The notes under the pieces were generated by a model that made no database searches, was not told the DNA's origin, and saw only the letters and a program-made list of their open reading frames with translations. From CAYLRY01 sp964386535 (GTDB lineage: Bacteria; Chloroflexota; Dehalococcoidia; Dehalococcoidales; UBA3254): a stretch of 64,000 nt of DNA. The stretch is from the NCBI GenBank assembly GCA_964386535.1, contig CAYLRY010000006.1:1-64000 (forward strand), written 5' to 3'. A program made the translations under genes and the position numbers. Positions 53,707 through 63,105 of this stretch are shown here, piece by piece (the stretch's first letter is position 1; each line of letters starts with the position of its first letter).

Positions 53707-54105
53707 ATGAACCGGACGTCTCTACCTGTGGCAGCAGGAATCATCTGTATAGTAGTGGGTGCATTAAGTTTAATCGGCGGCTTTTTGATGTCTTTATTTT
53801 TTAGTATAATGTCCACTACATCTTACTGGGACAGCAGCATTAACTCCGAAAATGTCAATGCTGTGGTGTGGGCTCTATTTTCCCCTTATTTTATAATATG
53901 CGTGCTGGCTATAACCGGAGGCATCTTGGCTTTAAGGAGAAAACTTTGGGGATTCGCTTTAGCCGGCGCTATTTGCAGCTTATTGACCTGGTGGGCCTGG
54001 ATGGCTGGTGTGGCTGCTATCGTTCTGGTGGTACTTTCCAGGAAAGAATTTAACCAGGTGAAAGCAGGAGAGCCTGTGACAGTGATAAATCCACCATTCA
54101 GTTAA
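53707..54105 (+). CDS. Small multi-span membrane protein
   Basis: A 132-residue protein with four hydrophobic segments (VAAGIICIVVGALSLIGGFL; LFSPYFIICVLAITGGILAL; LWGFALAGAICSLLTWWAW; MAGVAAIVLVVLS) and a short polar tail ending NPPFS. AAAGGAGG precedes the ATG. It resembles short DUF4064-type proteins of unknown role. A TATAAT lies at 53603-53608. It precedes uvrC by 51 bases. Confidence 0.75.
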   Translation: MNRTSLPVAAGIICIVVGALSLIGGFLMSLFFSIMSTTSYWDSSINSENVNAVVWALFSPYFIICVLAITGGILALRRKLWGFALAGAICSLLTWWAWMAGVAAIVLVVLSRKEFNQVKAGEPVTVINPPFS

Positions 54106-54156
54106 GCCGGCTTTCTTTAATACTAAGGGACTATTTATGAAACCTTCTTTTGTGGC

Positions 54157-56025
54157 TTGAAGATGCAAAATGTTAAAATGATGCCAGATATGGCCAGTAC
54201 TTTGATACAAGATCTCTTAAGACAACTTCCACACTCGCCGGGTTGCTACATAATGCGTAATGCCGGTGGCAATATACTTTATGTGGGGAAAGCTATTGAT
54301 TTACATAACCGGGTAAGATCTTATTTTGCCTCTCCAACCAAATTGACTCCTAAAACCCGCCTGATGGTAGAACAAGTTAATGATTTTGAATTTTTTGTTG
54401 TGTCTTCTGAGCAGGAAGCTCTGATCCTGGAACTGAATTTAATCAAGCGATACTGGCCGCCTTACAATATCCTGCTAAAAGACGATAAAACCTTTCCCTA
54501 TCTGAAACTAAATTTAAAAGAAGATTGGCCCAGACTACATATAACCCGGCGGTTGGAAGAAGACGGCAGCCACTATTTTGGTCCTTTTGCCAGTATTAAT
54601 TCTTTACGCCGGACTTTGGATGTTTTGAAGAGGGTGTTTCCATTACGTTCATGTACCAGGCCCATAGATCCTGGAAAAAAGGTTAGGCCCTGTCTGAAAT
54701 ATGATATGGGTTTCTGCCTGGCTCCCTGCTCAGGTAAGGTGAGCAGGTCAGAATATGAAAATACTCTACATCAGTTAATTCAATTTTTACAGGGGAAACA
54801 TGAGTCCATCACCAGAAACTTAAAAAAGAAAATGGAAGCGGCTTCGGAGGATTTGGATTTCGAGCAGGCAGCCAGACTTCGTGACCAGTTAATGGCAGTC
54901 CAGGATGTGGTTGAAGGGCAGAGTATAGCAATGAAAGTCAAAGGTGAGCAGGATGTTATAGCCTATGCGGCTGAAAATGACCAGGCCTGTGTTCAGGTAT
55001 TTTTAATCCGTCATGGTAAACTGATTGGCCGGGAGAGCTTTAGTCTGAAGGGCACTGATAATGAAGAGCCCCGTGAAATTATGACCAGTTTTGTGCAGCA
55101 ATTTTATAGCTCCAGCCCTTATATACCACGTTTGTTGCTTCTCCAGTATCCGGTAGATAGCCCTGAAGTAATAAAAGAATGGTTAGCCGGGAAGAAAAAA
55201 GGGTCAGTTGATATTGAAATTCCGCAACGCGGTAAAAAGAAACAACTGATAGATATTGTGGCAGAAAATGCCAGGCAAGGATTGCAACAATTGAAAATCA
55301 AGCAGCTTTCACAGACTGCAGCCCTTGCGGATGCTCTGGCGGATATACAGAAACACCTTCATTTATCCAGACTACCCTCCCGGATAGAGGGCTACGATAT
55401 ATCTAATATCCAGGGTACAGATGCAGTGGGAAGCATGATTGTTTTTGAAGATGGGAAACCCAGGCCATCCCATTACCGCAGGTTCAAGATAAAAACCATA
55501 GAAGGAGCTAATGATTACGCCATGCTCCAGGAAATGTTAAGGCGGCGTTTTAAACGACTTTTGCCTAAAGAGCATCAAGATAATTGCGGCTCCTGGGCAG
55601 CAATGCCTGACCTGGTGCTGATTGATGGAGGCAAAGGACAGCTCAATGCCGCTTTGGAAGTAGTACGGGAACTGGGTATAGAGTCAATCTCTCTGGCCAG
55701 CCTGGCTAAAGAGAATGAAGAGCTATTTATCCCCGACCAGACCCTGCCCGTGGTGTTGTCCAGGTCATCCAGCGGCTTGCAATTACTGCAACGCCTGAGG
55801 GATGAAGCCCACCGTTTTGCCATCACTTATTTTCAGAATGTTCACAAAAAGCGGACTTTTAAGTCTGCGCTGGATGGGGTAATGGGAATAGGTCCTAAAC
55901 GTAAGAAGGAGCTTATCAGACGTTTCGGCACAGTTCAGGTCATCCGGCAGGCTTCGGTAGAAGAACTAATGACGGTGAAGGGCATTACACGCCAACTGGC
56001 ACAAAAATTGAAGGAAACTCTTTAA
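54157..56025 (+). CDS. uvrC: Excinuclease ABC subunit C
   Basis: UvrC makes both incisions in nucleotide excision repair. GIY-YIG nuclease domain (about 15-100; SPGCYIMRNAGGNILYVGKA), a Cys-rich segment (CTRPIDPGKKVRPCLKYDMG), a UVR motif (about 205-240), the RNase H-like C-terminal endonuclease (IEGYDISNIQG; LVLIDGGKGQL), and HhH motifs at the end (VMGIGPKRKKELIRRF). The 622 residues are normal. The exact start is uncertain (TTG 54157, ATG 54163 or ATG 54190). A terminator follows. Confidence 0.97.
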   Translation: MKMQNVKMMPDMASTLIQDLLRQLPHSPGCYIMRNAGGNILYVGKAIDLHNRVRSYFASPTKLTPKTRLMVEQVNDFEFFVVSSEQEALILELNLIKRYWPPYNILLKDDKTFPYLKLNLKEDWPRLHITRRLEEDGSHYFGPFASINSLRRTLDVLKRVFPLRSCTRPIDPGKKVRPCLKYDMGFCLAPCSGKVSRSEYENTLHQLIQFLQGKHESITRNLKKKMEAASEDLDFEQAARLRDQLMAVQDVVEGQSIAMKVKGEQDVIAYAAENDQACVQVFLIRHGKLIGRESFSLKGTDNEEPREIMTSFVQQFYSSSPYIPRLLLLQYPVDSPEVIKEWLAGKKKGSVDIEIPQRGKKKQLIDIVAENARQGLQQLKIKQLSQTAALADALADIQKHLHLSRLPSRIEGYDISNIQGTDAVGSMIVFEDGKPRPSHYRRFKIKTIEGANDYAMLQEMLRRRFKRLLPKEHQDNCGSWAAMPDLVLIDGGKGQLNAALEVVRELGIESISLASLAKENEELFIPDQTLPVVLSRSSSGLQLLQRLRDEAHRFAITYFQNVHKKRTFKSALDGVMGIGPKRKKELIRRFGTVQVIRQASVEELMTVKGITRQLAQKLKETL

Positions 56026-56052
56026 TTAAAAGAGGCTTGAAAACCGGTAAAA

Positions 56053-56087
56053 AAGGTCAGGTTAATTAAAAAACCTGACCTTCTTTT
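56053..56087. terminator. Bidirectional Rho-independent terminator between uvrC and the ABC permease
   Basis: AAGGTCAGGTT and AACCTGACCTT form an 11-bp stem around an 8-base AT loop, followed by CTTTTT on the plus strand and by TTTTTT on the minus strand. It serves both convergent genes. Confidence 0.92.
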
Positions 56088-56092
56088 TAGTA

Positions 56093-57040
56093 CTAAGTAG
56101 CCCTGATTTCCTGGCGCATAAATACTACGTAGGAAATAGCGAAACAGATGACTGTGATAGTAAAAAGAATAATGATATTGGGCCAAACGGTTGAAAGACT
56201 CTGGTTCAGTGAAAGTGGAGTTGACTGTGGTGTAGCGCTGCCTCCGGTAATTATTTGGAGCAGTTCAGACATGGTTCGGGATCCTGGTAGCAAAATCATG
56301 GCTTCAGCCTCTTTATATATTTCAACCGGAGAGAAATGGAAGGCGTTTACAATAAATTGCACATTAGCTACTTGAGATGCAACTGTATCCGTGATGGGAT
56401 GTAGACTATCAGCTAAAAATGTAATCAGCAGCTTATAAAGCTCAGGGAAAAAGACAATCCAAATGGCAATAGAGGCTAAAGCCGAGGCTGCGACCCAGCG
56501 GAATAAAATGGAAAAAAGCATGGATAGTCCCAGCCAGAAAGCCCCGTAAATAATAGATAGTACCAGGAAGAAGAGGATCCTCCAGGCTTCTTCGGCGGTC
56601 GGCACTACACCTATCATGCGTATACCCAGCCCGCAGACCAGAAGTACAATAGAGGTCATTATAACAGCGATGGTAATCAAGCCGGCTGCGAATTTTGCAT
56701 TGATAATACTATCCCGGTAAATAGGTTGAGATATCAGCCGGCTGAGAGTACCTTTGTTTCTTTCGCTATTGATGGCATCCCAGCCAAGAGCTACAGCAAC
56801 CAGCGGTAAAATCATCGCGATCAATTCCAGGAACGAGTAAGGTAAATTTTCTCCGCTGGCAGTAAAAAGGGCCATAAAAATAAAGTCACTGGTGCCGGTA
56901 ACTACGCTGCGGATAGTTTCAGCAGCCGTAAAAATAGCATAAACTCCGACCAGAAGGATAATAGCAAAAAAGATGATAAAACGCCAACTGGCGAAATCAT
57001 CCTGCAACTCCTTTTTTAATACGGCATAAAATCCAGACAT
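56093..57040 (-). CDS. ABC-2 type permease with six membrane segments
   Basis: A 315-residue ABC-2 membrane subunit. Hydrophobic segments include FIIFFAIILLVGVYAIF, LIAMILPLVAVALGWDAI, ITIAVIMTSIVLLVCGLG, ILFFLVLSIIYGAFWLGL, ALASIAIWIVFFPELYKLL and IIILFTITVICFAISYVVF. The family motif is SERNKGTLSRLISQPIYRD. It follows the ATPase by one base, so they form one transporter. The loop after TM2 and the position at the end of the NEW3 operon suggest export of a surface component (inference). Confidence 0.9.
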   Translation of the reverse strand: MSGFYAVLKKELQDDFASWRFIIFFAIILLVGVYAIFTAAETIRSVVTGTSDFIFMALFTASGENLPYSFLELIAMILPLVAVALGWDAINSERNKGTLSRLISQPIYRDSIINAKFAAGLITIAVIMTSIVLLVCGLGIRMIGVVPTAEEAWRILFFLVLSIIYGAFWLGLSMLFSILFRWVAASALASIAIWIVFFPELYKLLITFLADSLHPITDTVASQVANVQFIVNAFHFSPVEIYKEAEAMILLPGSRTMSELLQIITGGSATPQSTPLSLNQSLSTVWPNIIILFTITVICFAISYVVFMRQEIRAT

Positions 57041-57041
57041 G

Positions 57042-57971
57042 TTAAGCCCCTTTAAAATACTTCAAGTATATTTCTTCCAGCGAGTGGCTTTGTTGTTTTA
57101 GTTGAAGAACCAGTCCGTTTTTATCCTGAATGGCCCGGGAAATTTGACGCCGTAGATCCTCTGTGCAGGTAACGCTTAAATTATCTCCGGAGCGCTCCAC
57201 ACTGAGTACACCCCTGACGTCTTTAATCCCGTCTATAATATCCTGGGTGACTTCGGAAAGCTGAATATCGAAGACTATTTTCCCGCCGCCGACTTTCTTG
57301 CTGAGCTGCTCAATTGAACCGTCCAGCACCAATTTACCTCTTGACATAATACCTACATGTGTGCAAATCCGTTCTACCTGGTTCAATTGATGAGATGACA
57401 TGACAATGGTCATAGTGTTTTCTCTGGCGATCTGGTGAATAAGATCCAGCATCATGGTTATGCCGGCTGGATCAATACCTGAGGTAGGTTCATCCAGGAA
57501 GGCAACCCGTGGTTTTTTAACCAGGATATCAGCTATGGCCAGTCTCTGTTTCATGCCTTTGGAGAAACTGGAAACAGGGGCATCGGTTTTATCTTTTAGC
57601 CCTACAATTTCGAGGGATTCAGCTACGATTTTTTCCGCTTTCTCATCCCAGATACCATTTAAATTAGCCATATAGAGCAGGTTATAAGCCGCAGATAAGT
57701 CCTCGTAAAATCCTACTTTTTCCGGAACATAGCCTGTGATCCGCTTTACTTTCAATGGTTCACGTGTAGAATTGAATCCGCCAATTCGCGCAATACCCTT
57801 ACTGGGTTCGGTAAGCCCCAGCATCATTAATATTGTGGTGGTTTTACCTGCTCCATTAGGGCCCAGGAAACCGTAGATCTGGCCTTCCTCTATCTGCAAA
57901 TTCAAATCATCAACGACTGTATTACCATTATAAACCTTAGTCAGATTGGTAGCTTCTACCATTAGTTGCAT
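57042..57971 (-). CDS. ABC transporter ATP-binding protein
   Basis: The 309-residue nucleotide-binding subunit: Walker A GPNGAGKTTTILMM, signature SFSKGMKQRLAIA, Walker B RVAFLDEPTSGIDP and switch His in VMSSHQLNQ. A C-terminal extension of about 80 residues (from 225) is typical of ABC-2 drug/antibiotic ATPases. It is 7 bases after the NEW3 protein gene. Confidence 0.94.
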   Translation of the reverse strand: MQLMVEATNLTKVYNGNTVVDDLNLQIEEGQIYGFLGPNGAGKTTTILMMLGLTEPSKGIARIGGFNSTREPLKVKRITGYVPEKVGFYEDLSAAYNLLYMANLNGIWDEKAEKIVAESLEIVGLKDKTDAPVSSFSKGMKQRLAIADILVKKPRVAFLDEPTSGIDPAGITMMLDLIHQIARENTMTIVMSSHQLNQVERICTHVGIMSRGKLVLDGSIEQLSKKVGGGKIVFDIQLSEVTQDIIDGIKDVRGVLSVERSGDNLSVTCTEDLRRQISRAIQDKNGLVLQLKQQSHSLEEIYLKYFKGA

Positions 57972-57978
57972 ATCAAGA

Positions 57979-58863
57979 TCACCGCCTACCTAATTTAATA
58001 AACAGCACGGCTAATCCTGCAATTACCAGTACTACAATAATAATACCCACCCAACCCCATAGTGTTGGGGTGGAAACCGTGACCCTGAGGCTCAGAGTTT
58101 GCGAAATGGTTCCATTATTTGCTGTGATATTGACTGTATAATCACCCGCCACTGTTTTTCCGCCTGGAGGTGTAATGATGGCATCTACTTGCTGAGTCTG
58201 TCCGGCGCCGATTGTATCAATCTGACTCGGGTTGAAGGTAACAATCCATCCTTCTGGAGCATTGGACGTGAAAGCCAGTTTGTCAATGGCGGCGGTACCT
58301 GCATTTTTAACCTGGATAGCTGAGTGATTTTCTTTTCCGGCTGTGGCGCTGGTATTGAGATTGCCGGTGGGGGTGGTTAATTCAAAATCAAATTTAGCTT
58401 TTACCGTAGCTTTTAAATTAATGGTTTGAGATAACGAACCGGAACTGACGGTTACCGTCAGGGGGTATTCTCCGGGAACTGGGATTTGCCCCAGAGAAGG
58501 GGTCATATTGATTTTAATGGATTCAGTAATGGTATAATCCACCGGACCCAACTGGACGGCAGTAATAGTTTTACCGGAAGAGCTGGTGAAGGTGACGTCC
58601 CAACCTGGCTGGGTTGTGGAATTCAAATTAAAAAGTTGCCGGTCGCCGCTATATTTGATATCAAAATCAAAAGTAAAAGATTGTCCGGAATCAGCCGATA
58701 AAGAAGGATAGGTGCTTTCCAATTTTAATGACGCTGGGGTAGGGGTAGGTGTGACGGTTGGGGTTTCCTGAGCATATGCTGCTGTGGCGGCCAAAAAGCC
58801 GCCGGTTACTGTCAAAACCAGGACTAAACAAAGCATTAGATGAATTATCCGGGATTTTGCCAT
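57979..58863 (-). CDS. Membrane protein with NEW3-type Ig domains
   Basis: A 294-residue exported protein with a signal peptide (about 1-30), a Pro/Thr linker, two Ig-like NEW3 domains (about 45-150 and 155-260; STTQPGWDVTFTSS and SNAPEGWIVTFNPSQ repeats) and one C-terminal TM helix (WVGIIIVVLVIAGLAVLFI). GGAGG lies 9 bases before the ATG. It is first in the operon with the ABC-2 pair. NEW3 proteins are often found beside ABC-2 transporters; it may be a surface accessory protein of the exporter (inference). Confidence 0.85.
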   Translation of the reverse strand: MAKSRIIHLMLCLVLVLTVTGGFLAATAAYAQETPTVTPTPTPASLKLESTYPSLSADSGQSFTFDFDIKYSGDRQLFNLNSTTQPGWDVTFTSSSGKTITAVQLGPVDYTITESIKINMTPSLGQIPVPGEYPLTVTVSSGSLSQTINLKATVKAKFDFELTTPTGNLNTSATAGKENHSAIQVKNAGTAAIDKLAFTSNAPEGWIVTFNPSQIDTIGAGQTQQVDAIITPPGGKTVAGDYTVNITANNGTISQTLSLRVTVSTPTLWGWVGIIIVVLVIAGLAVLFIKLGRR

Positions 58864-59077
58864 TGTATAATGCCTCCATATGACAAGTATTACTAAATTC
58901 TAAACTCTAATTATTAAGAATTTGTTAACATCAAAACTTCTTCTAAAGTTGCATTGTAATTATTGTAACCAACATGTAAGATAATAGCAACTACTTCCAG
59001 CATTCTCTGTTACTGGGACTTAGCTGATTGAGAATGATTTTTGATAGCATTGTAAGTTTAGTACTGACAAAAAGCAA

Positions 59078-59452
59078 ATGAGCCTCCATCAAATCGGTGT
59101 AGATATCATTGAAATATCCCGAATAAGGCAGGCTTTGTCCCGCTGGGGTGAGCGTTTTCTGCGGAGGATATATACCGATACTGAAATTCATCTTTATCAG
59201 GGGAAACTGGAGTCGCTGGCAGTTCGATTTGCCGGAAAAGAAGCTGTTATTAAAGCTCTGAGCCCGCCTCCGGGGGTGCTGATCTGGAAAGAAATTGAGA
59301 TACTTTCAGAAGATAACGGAAAACCAGTAGTTTATCTCCATGGAAATGCTCATGAAATAGCCCGCGCCTTAAAAATAAACAGTTTGAAGATCAGTCTATC
59401 ACATTCACGGGAAAATGCAGTGGCTCTTGTAATTAGCACCAGAGAAGATTAA
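59078..59452 (+). CDS. acpS: Holo-[acyl-carrier-protein] synthase
   Basis: AcpS transfers phosphopantetheine from CoA to acyl carrier protein, using Mg. D9 (IGVDIIEISRI) and E55 (RFAGKEAVIKAL) are the metal ligands. 124 residues is the usual length. The CoA substrate connects it to coaX/coaBC at the other end of the window. The next gene is yebC after a terminator-like hairpin. Confidence 0.95.
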   Translation: MSLHQIGVDIIEISRIRQALSRWGERFLRRIYTDTEIHLYQGKLESLAVRFAGKEAVIKALSPPPGVLIWKEIEILSEDNGKPVVYLHGNAHEIARALKINSLKISLSHSRENAVALVISTRED

Positions 59453-59616
59453 TATTATATCATTAAACCGGATGATTTGAATGCAACTATTTATGACTGG
59501 TCTGAATTCACTTAAATTTCCTTTTTCGGTGTTATCTGGAGAAGGGAACGATTTGACATGGTTGACAGCCTTCCTGAAACCTCCTTCGCTTTAATTAGGC
59601 TCTGCACGGGTTAAAA

Positions 59617-59644
59617 ACAGGTATTTTAACCTGTGTTTTGTTTT
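59617..59644 (+). terminator. Probable terminator of acpS with an alternative hairpin
   Basis: ACAGGT-atttta-ACCTGT followed by GTTTTGTTTT. The overlapping GGTTAAAA/TTTTAACC stem (59609-59631) is an alternative fold. Confidence 0.5.
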
Positions 59645-59704
59645 ACACCAGGCAAAAATAATCATGAAATCATTGCTGCAAATTGCCAGCTAAGGAGAGT
59701 TCAG

Positions 59705-60466
59705 ATGTCAGGTCACAATAAGTGGTCTAAGATCAAGAGGCAAAAGGGAGTAGAGGATGCTAAAAAGGGTCAGATATACACCAAATTGACCCGGGAAATC
59801 ATAATGGCGGCGCGTGAAGGGGGTGGTGACCCTGAAACCAACTTCAAACTGCGTTTAGCAATTCAAAAAGCTCGGGAAGCCAGCATGCCCAAAGACAACA
59901 TTGAACGTGCTATTGAACGAGGTAGCGGAAATATGGAAGGCGCAGTGCTGGAGGAACTTACCCTGGAAGGGTACGGCCCCAGCGGTACAGCTATCCTGGC
60001 TCAAACACTCAGTGACAACCGTAATCGTACCGTGCAGGAGGTACGCAACGTTTTCACCCGGCAGGGAGGTACTATGGGGTCTGCTGGTAGTGTAGCCTGG
60101 CTTTTTGATTCAAGGGGCGTAATTACCGTGGAAATAAACGGGAAAAACGTGGATGATCTTGAATTGCAGGCTATTGATGCTGGAGCGGAAGATGTCAAGG
60201 TTACGGGAGACAGCATGGAAATATACACCAAGCCCACAGAATTAGAGATGGTTAAAAAGAACCTGGAAAAAAATAAAGTCCCCATTGCTTCTGCCGAGTT
60301 AGCCATGATTCCCAAAACCCTGGTAGAAGTGGAAGATAAGGCCGCGATCCAGACGCTAAAAATGCTGGATAAGCTGGAAGAACTGGATGATGTACAGAAG
60401 GTCTATAGCAACGTGGACTTTTCCGACCAGCAGATAGAAAAGTATCGCTCAGGAGATTATGATTAA
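59705..60466 (+). CDS. yebC: YebC/PmpR family transcriptional regulator
   Basis: A 253-residue protein (MSGHNKWSKIKRQKGVEDAKK is the family N-terminus, split here after SGHNKW). The central motif GGDPETNFKLRLAIQKARE and the conserved VVDF-like C-terminal ending KVYSNVDFSD fit. AAGGAGAG precedes the ATG at 59705; a longer frame to 59633 is not supported. Known members regulate genes or aid translation of polyproline stretches. It is 3 bases before ruvC. Confidence 0.94.
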   Translation: MSGHNKWSKIKRQKGVEDAKKGQIYTKLTREIIMAAREGGGDPETNFKLRLAIQKAREASMPKDNIERAIERGSGNMEGAVLEELTLEGYGPSGTAILAQTLSDNRNRTVQEVRNVFTRQGGTMGSAGSVAWLFDSRGVITVEINGKNVDDLELQAIDAGAEDVKVTGDSMEIYTKPTELEMVKKNLEKNKVPIASAELAMIPKTLVEVEDKAAIQTLKMLDKLEELDDVQKVYSNVDFSDQQIEKYRSGDYD

Positions 60467-60469
60467 TCA

Positions 60470-60979
60470 ATGCGTGTTTTGGGCGTTGACCCGGGCACCA
60501 TTGTCATGGGTTATGGAATTATAGAAAGCTGTGATTCCGATATTTCATTGATTGATTATGGCGCTTTTAAAACAAATGAACGCTCTCCAATTGGGGAGCG
60601 TTTAAGTTTTTTATATAGCAATCTGGTAGCGACGATCAGCCGGTATAAACCTGATGCTTTAGCAGTAGAACAGCCTTTTGTAGCTAAAAATGCCAAGACG
60701 GCTTTTACGATAGGTAGAGCTCAGGCAGTAGCTATTCTGGCAGCCGCCAATAGCCGGGTTATGTGTTTTGAATATTCACCCGCTGAAATAAAACAGCGAG
60801 TGGCCAATTATGGCGCCAGCAGCAAAGAGCAAATACAACAAATGGTAATGCTGCAATTGGGTTTAAAGCAGATTCCTGACCCTGCCGATGCGGCTGATGC
60901 GCTGGCAGTGGCATTGTGTCATTTACAGTCCATACATCTCCAGACCATAATAAGCCAAAATGAACAGAGGAAAATATGA
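60470..60979 (+). CDS. ruvC: Holliday junction resolvase RuvC
   Basis: Cuts Holliday junctions in recombination. Catalytic acids are D7 (GVDPGT), E67 (AVEQPF), D140 and D143 (DPADAADALAVALCH). 169 residues is normal. It overlaps ruvA by 4 bases, so translation is coupled. Confidence 0.97.
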   Translation: MRVLGVDPGTIVMGYGIIESCDSDISLIDYGAFKTNERSPIGERLSFLYSNLVATISRYKPDALAVEQPFVAKNAKTAFTIGRAQAVAILAAANSRVMCFEYSPAEIKQRVANYGASSKEQIQQMVMLQLGLKQIPDPADAADALAVALCHLQSIHLQTIISQNEQRKI

Positions 60980-61563
60980 TAGCCGGCCTTAAAGGAATTA
61001 TAGAAGCCATTGGGAACAACTGGGTAATCATTAACGTAGGAGGGATCAGTTTCCAGGTCTTTGTTCCTACCTCTACCCTGAGTAATCTGGGAGTTGTGGG
61101 CAAAGAAGCCAGGCTGCTTACCCACCTGGTGGTCCGTGAAGATAATATGAGCCTTTATGGTTTCAGTTCAGCACGCGAGCTGGCTCTTTTTCAAACATTG
61201 ATTACTGTTTCCGGCATTGGCCCCAAAACGGGTATGGCCATTCTCTCGGCAATGGACGCTGAACAGCTTACCCTGGCCATTGCCAGCGGCGATGCCAGTT
61301 TATTGACTGCTGTCCCGGGTATAGGGAAAAAAACGGCCAGCCGGATTGTTCTGGAATTGAAAGACAAAATCGGTGAAGGCTGGATCATCAGCCAGGATCG
61401 TGAAGCGGTCCAGGAAAACAGTGAGGTTTTAGCCGCACTTGTCTCTCTGGGGTATTCAGCAGGGGAAGCCACCCGTGCAATTGCGGCTATACCTGCTAAA
61501 TCCACTATGAGCCTGGAAGATAAAATTAAACTGGCGCTTCAGTCCTTTGGCGCCAGGGAATAG
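60976..61563 (+). CDS. ruvA: Holliday junction DNA helicase subunit RuvA
   Basis: RuvA binds the junction and recruits RuvB. 195 residues with an N-terminal OB fold (MIAGLKGIIEAIGNNWVII), two HhH motifs (VSGIGPKTGMAIL; VPGIGKKTASRIV) and the C-terminal RuvB-binding domain. No ruvB follows: the next 250 bases hold only a GCCAA/TTGGC hairpin (61593-61615). Confidence 0.96.
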   Translation: MIAGLKGIIEAIGNNWVIINVGGISFQVFVPTSTLSNLGVVGKEARLLTHLVVREDNMSLYGFSSARELALFQTLITVSGIGPKTGMAILSAMDAEQLTLAIASGDASLLTAVPGIGKKTASRIVLELKDKIGEGWIISQDREAVQENSEVLAALVSLGYSAGEATRAIAAIPAKSTMSLEDKIKLALQSFGARE

Positions 61564-61813
61564 ATCTATCATATCTTAAGTGATTTTTTTCTGCCAACAT
61601 ATTTACTATATTGGCGTAATTCCCATCAGCCTGGTTTATCTTTTTTACAGGATAAAATACCGGTCAACGGTTCAGGACTTTCTAAAACATTTTTTCAGAG
61701 TAAATCCGTCTATATTTAAGAAGCACCATCATATTCAGAATGTTACGTTTGGATATTCCCACGTGATAAAATGAATTCAGAGGTTAATAATCCTTACAAA
61801 GGAGGGATATGAA

Positions 61814-62989
61814 ATGCGCGGCTCTTTCAAGATAGGGCGTATTGCCGGTATTGAGATAGGTATTCATTATACCTGGATATTTGCCTTCGTTTTTTTTAGC
61901 TGGATATTCGCAGCCGGTACCTTCCCGGAACTATTTCCAGGGTGGACTACGGCTGCCTATTGGATATCAGGCGTTGTTCTGGCTTTGCTGCTTTTTGCTT
62001 CAGTGATGGTACATGAACTTTGCCATTCACTGGTGGCAATGAAGCGGGGTATGAAGGTAAAAAACATAGTCCTTTTTATCTTTGGTGGAGTCAGCAACAT
62101 CGAGTCAGAACCTGAGAAAGCGGGTGTGGAGTTTATTATGGCACTTGCCGGGCCGGTGTCCAGCTTGATTTTAGGTGGAATCTTTTATGCCGTGGCCTAT
62201 GCTCTGGTAATTTCCGGATATGACGGGACTCCGGTGGCAGTGGTAATTGGTTACCTGGCTTATATAAATATTGTACTGGCCATTTTCAATATTATACCAG
62301 CCTTTCCTCTGGATGGTGGGCGTGTTTTGAGAGCTGCTATATGGGGAGCGACCAGAAATCTAAGGAAAGCCACCCTTATTGCCGGCAATATAGGCCGGAT
62401 CTTTGGCTGGGCCATGATATTGTTTGGGATAGCCCTCTTTTTCGGATTAAGGGTTGGGCCGCTTCAGGGCAATTTTTTGGATGGTTTGTGGTTAATCTTC
62501 ATCGGCTGGTTTCTGGTCAGCGCGGCAGATAACAGCATGCGGGAGACCACCATGCAGCAGCAACTGGCAGGCGTACATGTGGGAGATGTAATGGACCGGT
62601 CGCCTGAGTGTATCAGCCCGGCAGTTTCTGTGGAAAGCATTGTAAAGGACGCTTTTATACAGAGGGGGCGCAGGGCTTTACCAGTATGCAGGGATAATAT
62701 CCTTTTGGGGATTGTAACTCTAGCTGATGTTAAAAGGGTACCCCAGGAGGATTGGCCAAATACACCGGTTCAGGCAGTTATGACTCGTGCACCTTTGCTT
62801 TCTGTGAAAGAAGACGATGATTTGAGCGGCGCCCTGAAAGTGCTGGCTGAAAACGGTCTGAACCAGATACCTGTCCTGAGTGAAGGACGGCTGGCGGGAC
62901 TATTAAGCAGAGCGGATGTGTTACGCTATTTACAGACTAAACAAGAGCTGGGGATTAGAGACAACCGGAATTCTGGAGGCCGGTACTGA
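61814..62989 (+). CDS. Site-2 protease family (M50B) with CBS domains
   Basis: A 391-residue intramembrane zinc metalloprotease: TM segments from about 20 on, HELCH (H67, E68, H71) and the distal metal ligand D167 in PLDGGRVLRAA. Two CBS domains follow (about 255-305 and 320-375; VGDVMDRSPECISPA; VMTRAPLLSVKEDDD). GGAGGG is 7 bases before the ATG. Such proteins may process membrane-bound regulators, with the CBS pair sensing adenine nucleotides (family knowledge). Its substrate is not evident. Confidence 0.93.
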   Translation: MRGSFKIGRIAGIEIGIHYTWIFAFVFFSWIFAAGTFPELFPGWTTAAYWISGVVLALLLFASVMVHELCHSLVAMKRGMKVKNIVLFIFGGVSNIESEPEKAGVEFIMALAGPVSSLILGGIFYAVAYALVISGYDGTPVAVVIGYLAYINIVLAIFNIIPAFPLDGGRVLRAAIWGATRNLRKATLIAGNIGRIFGWAMILFGIALFFGLRVGPLQGNFLDGLWLIFIGWFLVSAADNSMRETTMQQQLAGVHVGDVMDRSPECISPAVSVESIVKDAFIQRGRRALPVCRDNILLGIVTLADVKRVPQEDWPNTPVQAVMTRAPLLSVKEDDDLSGALKVLAENGLNQIPVLSEGRLAGLLSRADVLRYLQTKQELGIRDNRNSGGRY

Positions 62990-63012
62990 AACATATCAAA
63001 TTTCTTAATAAT

Positions 63013-63042
63013 TTGACACTTTTGAGGTCAGAATGCTAAAGT
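63013..63042 (+). promoter_or_regulatory. Promoter of the etfBA operon
   Basis: Consensus TTGACA, 18 bases, then TAAAGT, about 64 bases before the etfB ATG. Confidence 0.5.
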
Positions 63043-63105
63043 AATACTTGCTGCATATCCGGACACACAGGACTATTTTTCGCGTATGAGGAGGCTAATT
63101 TCCTG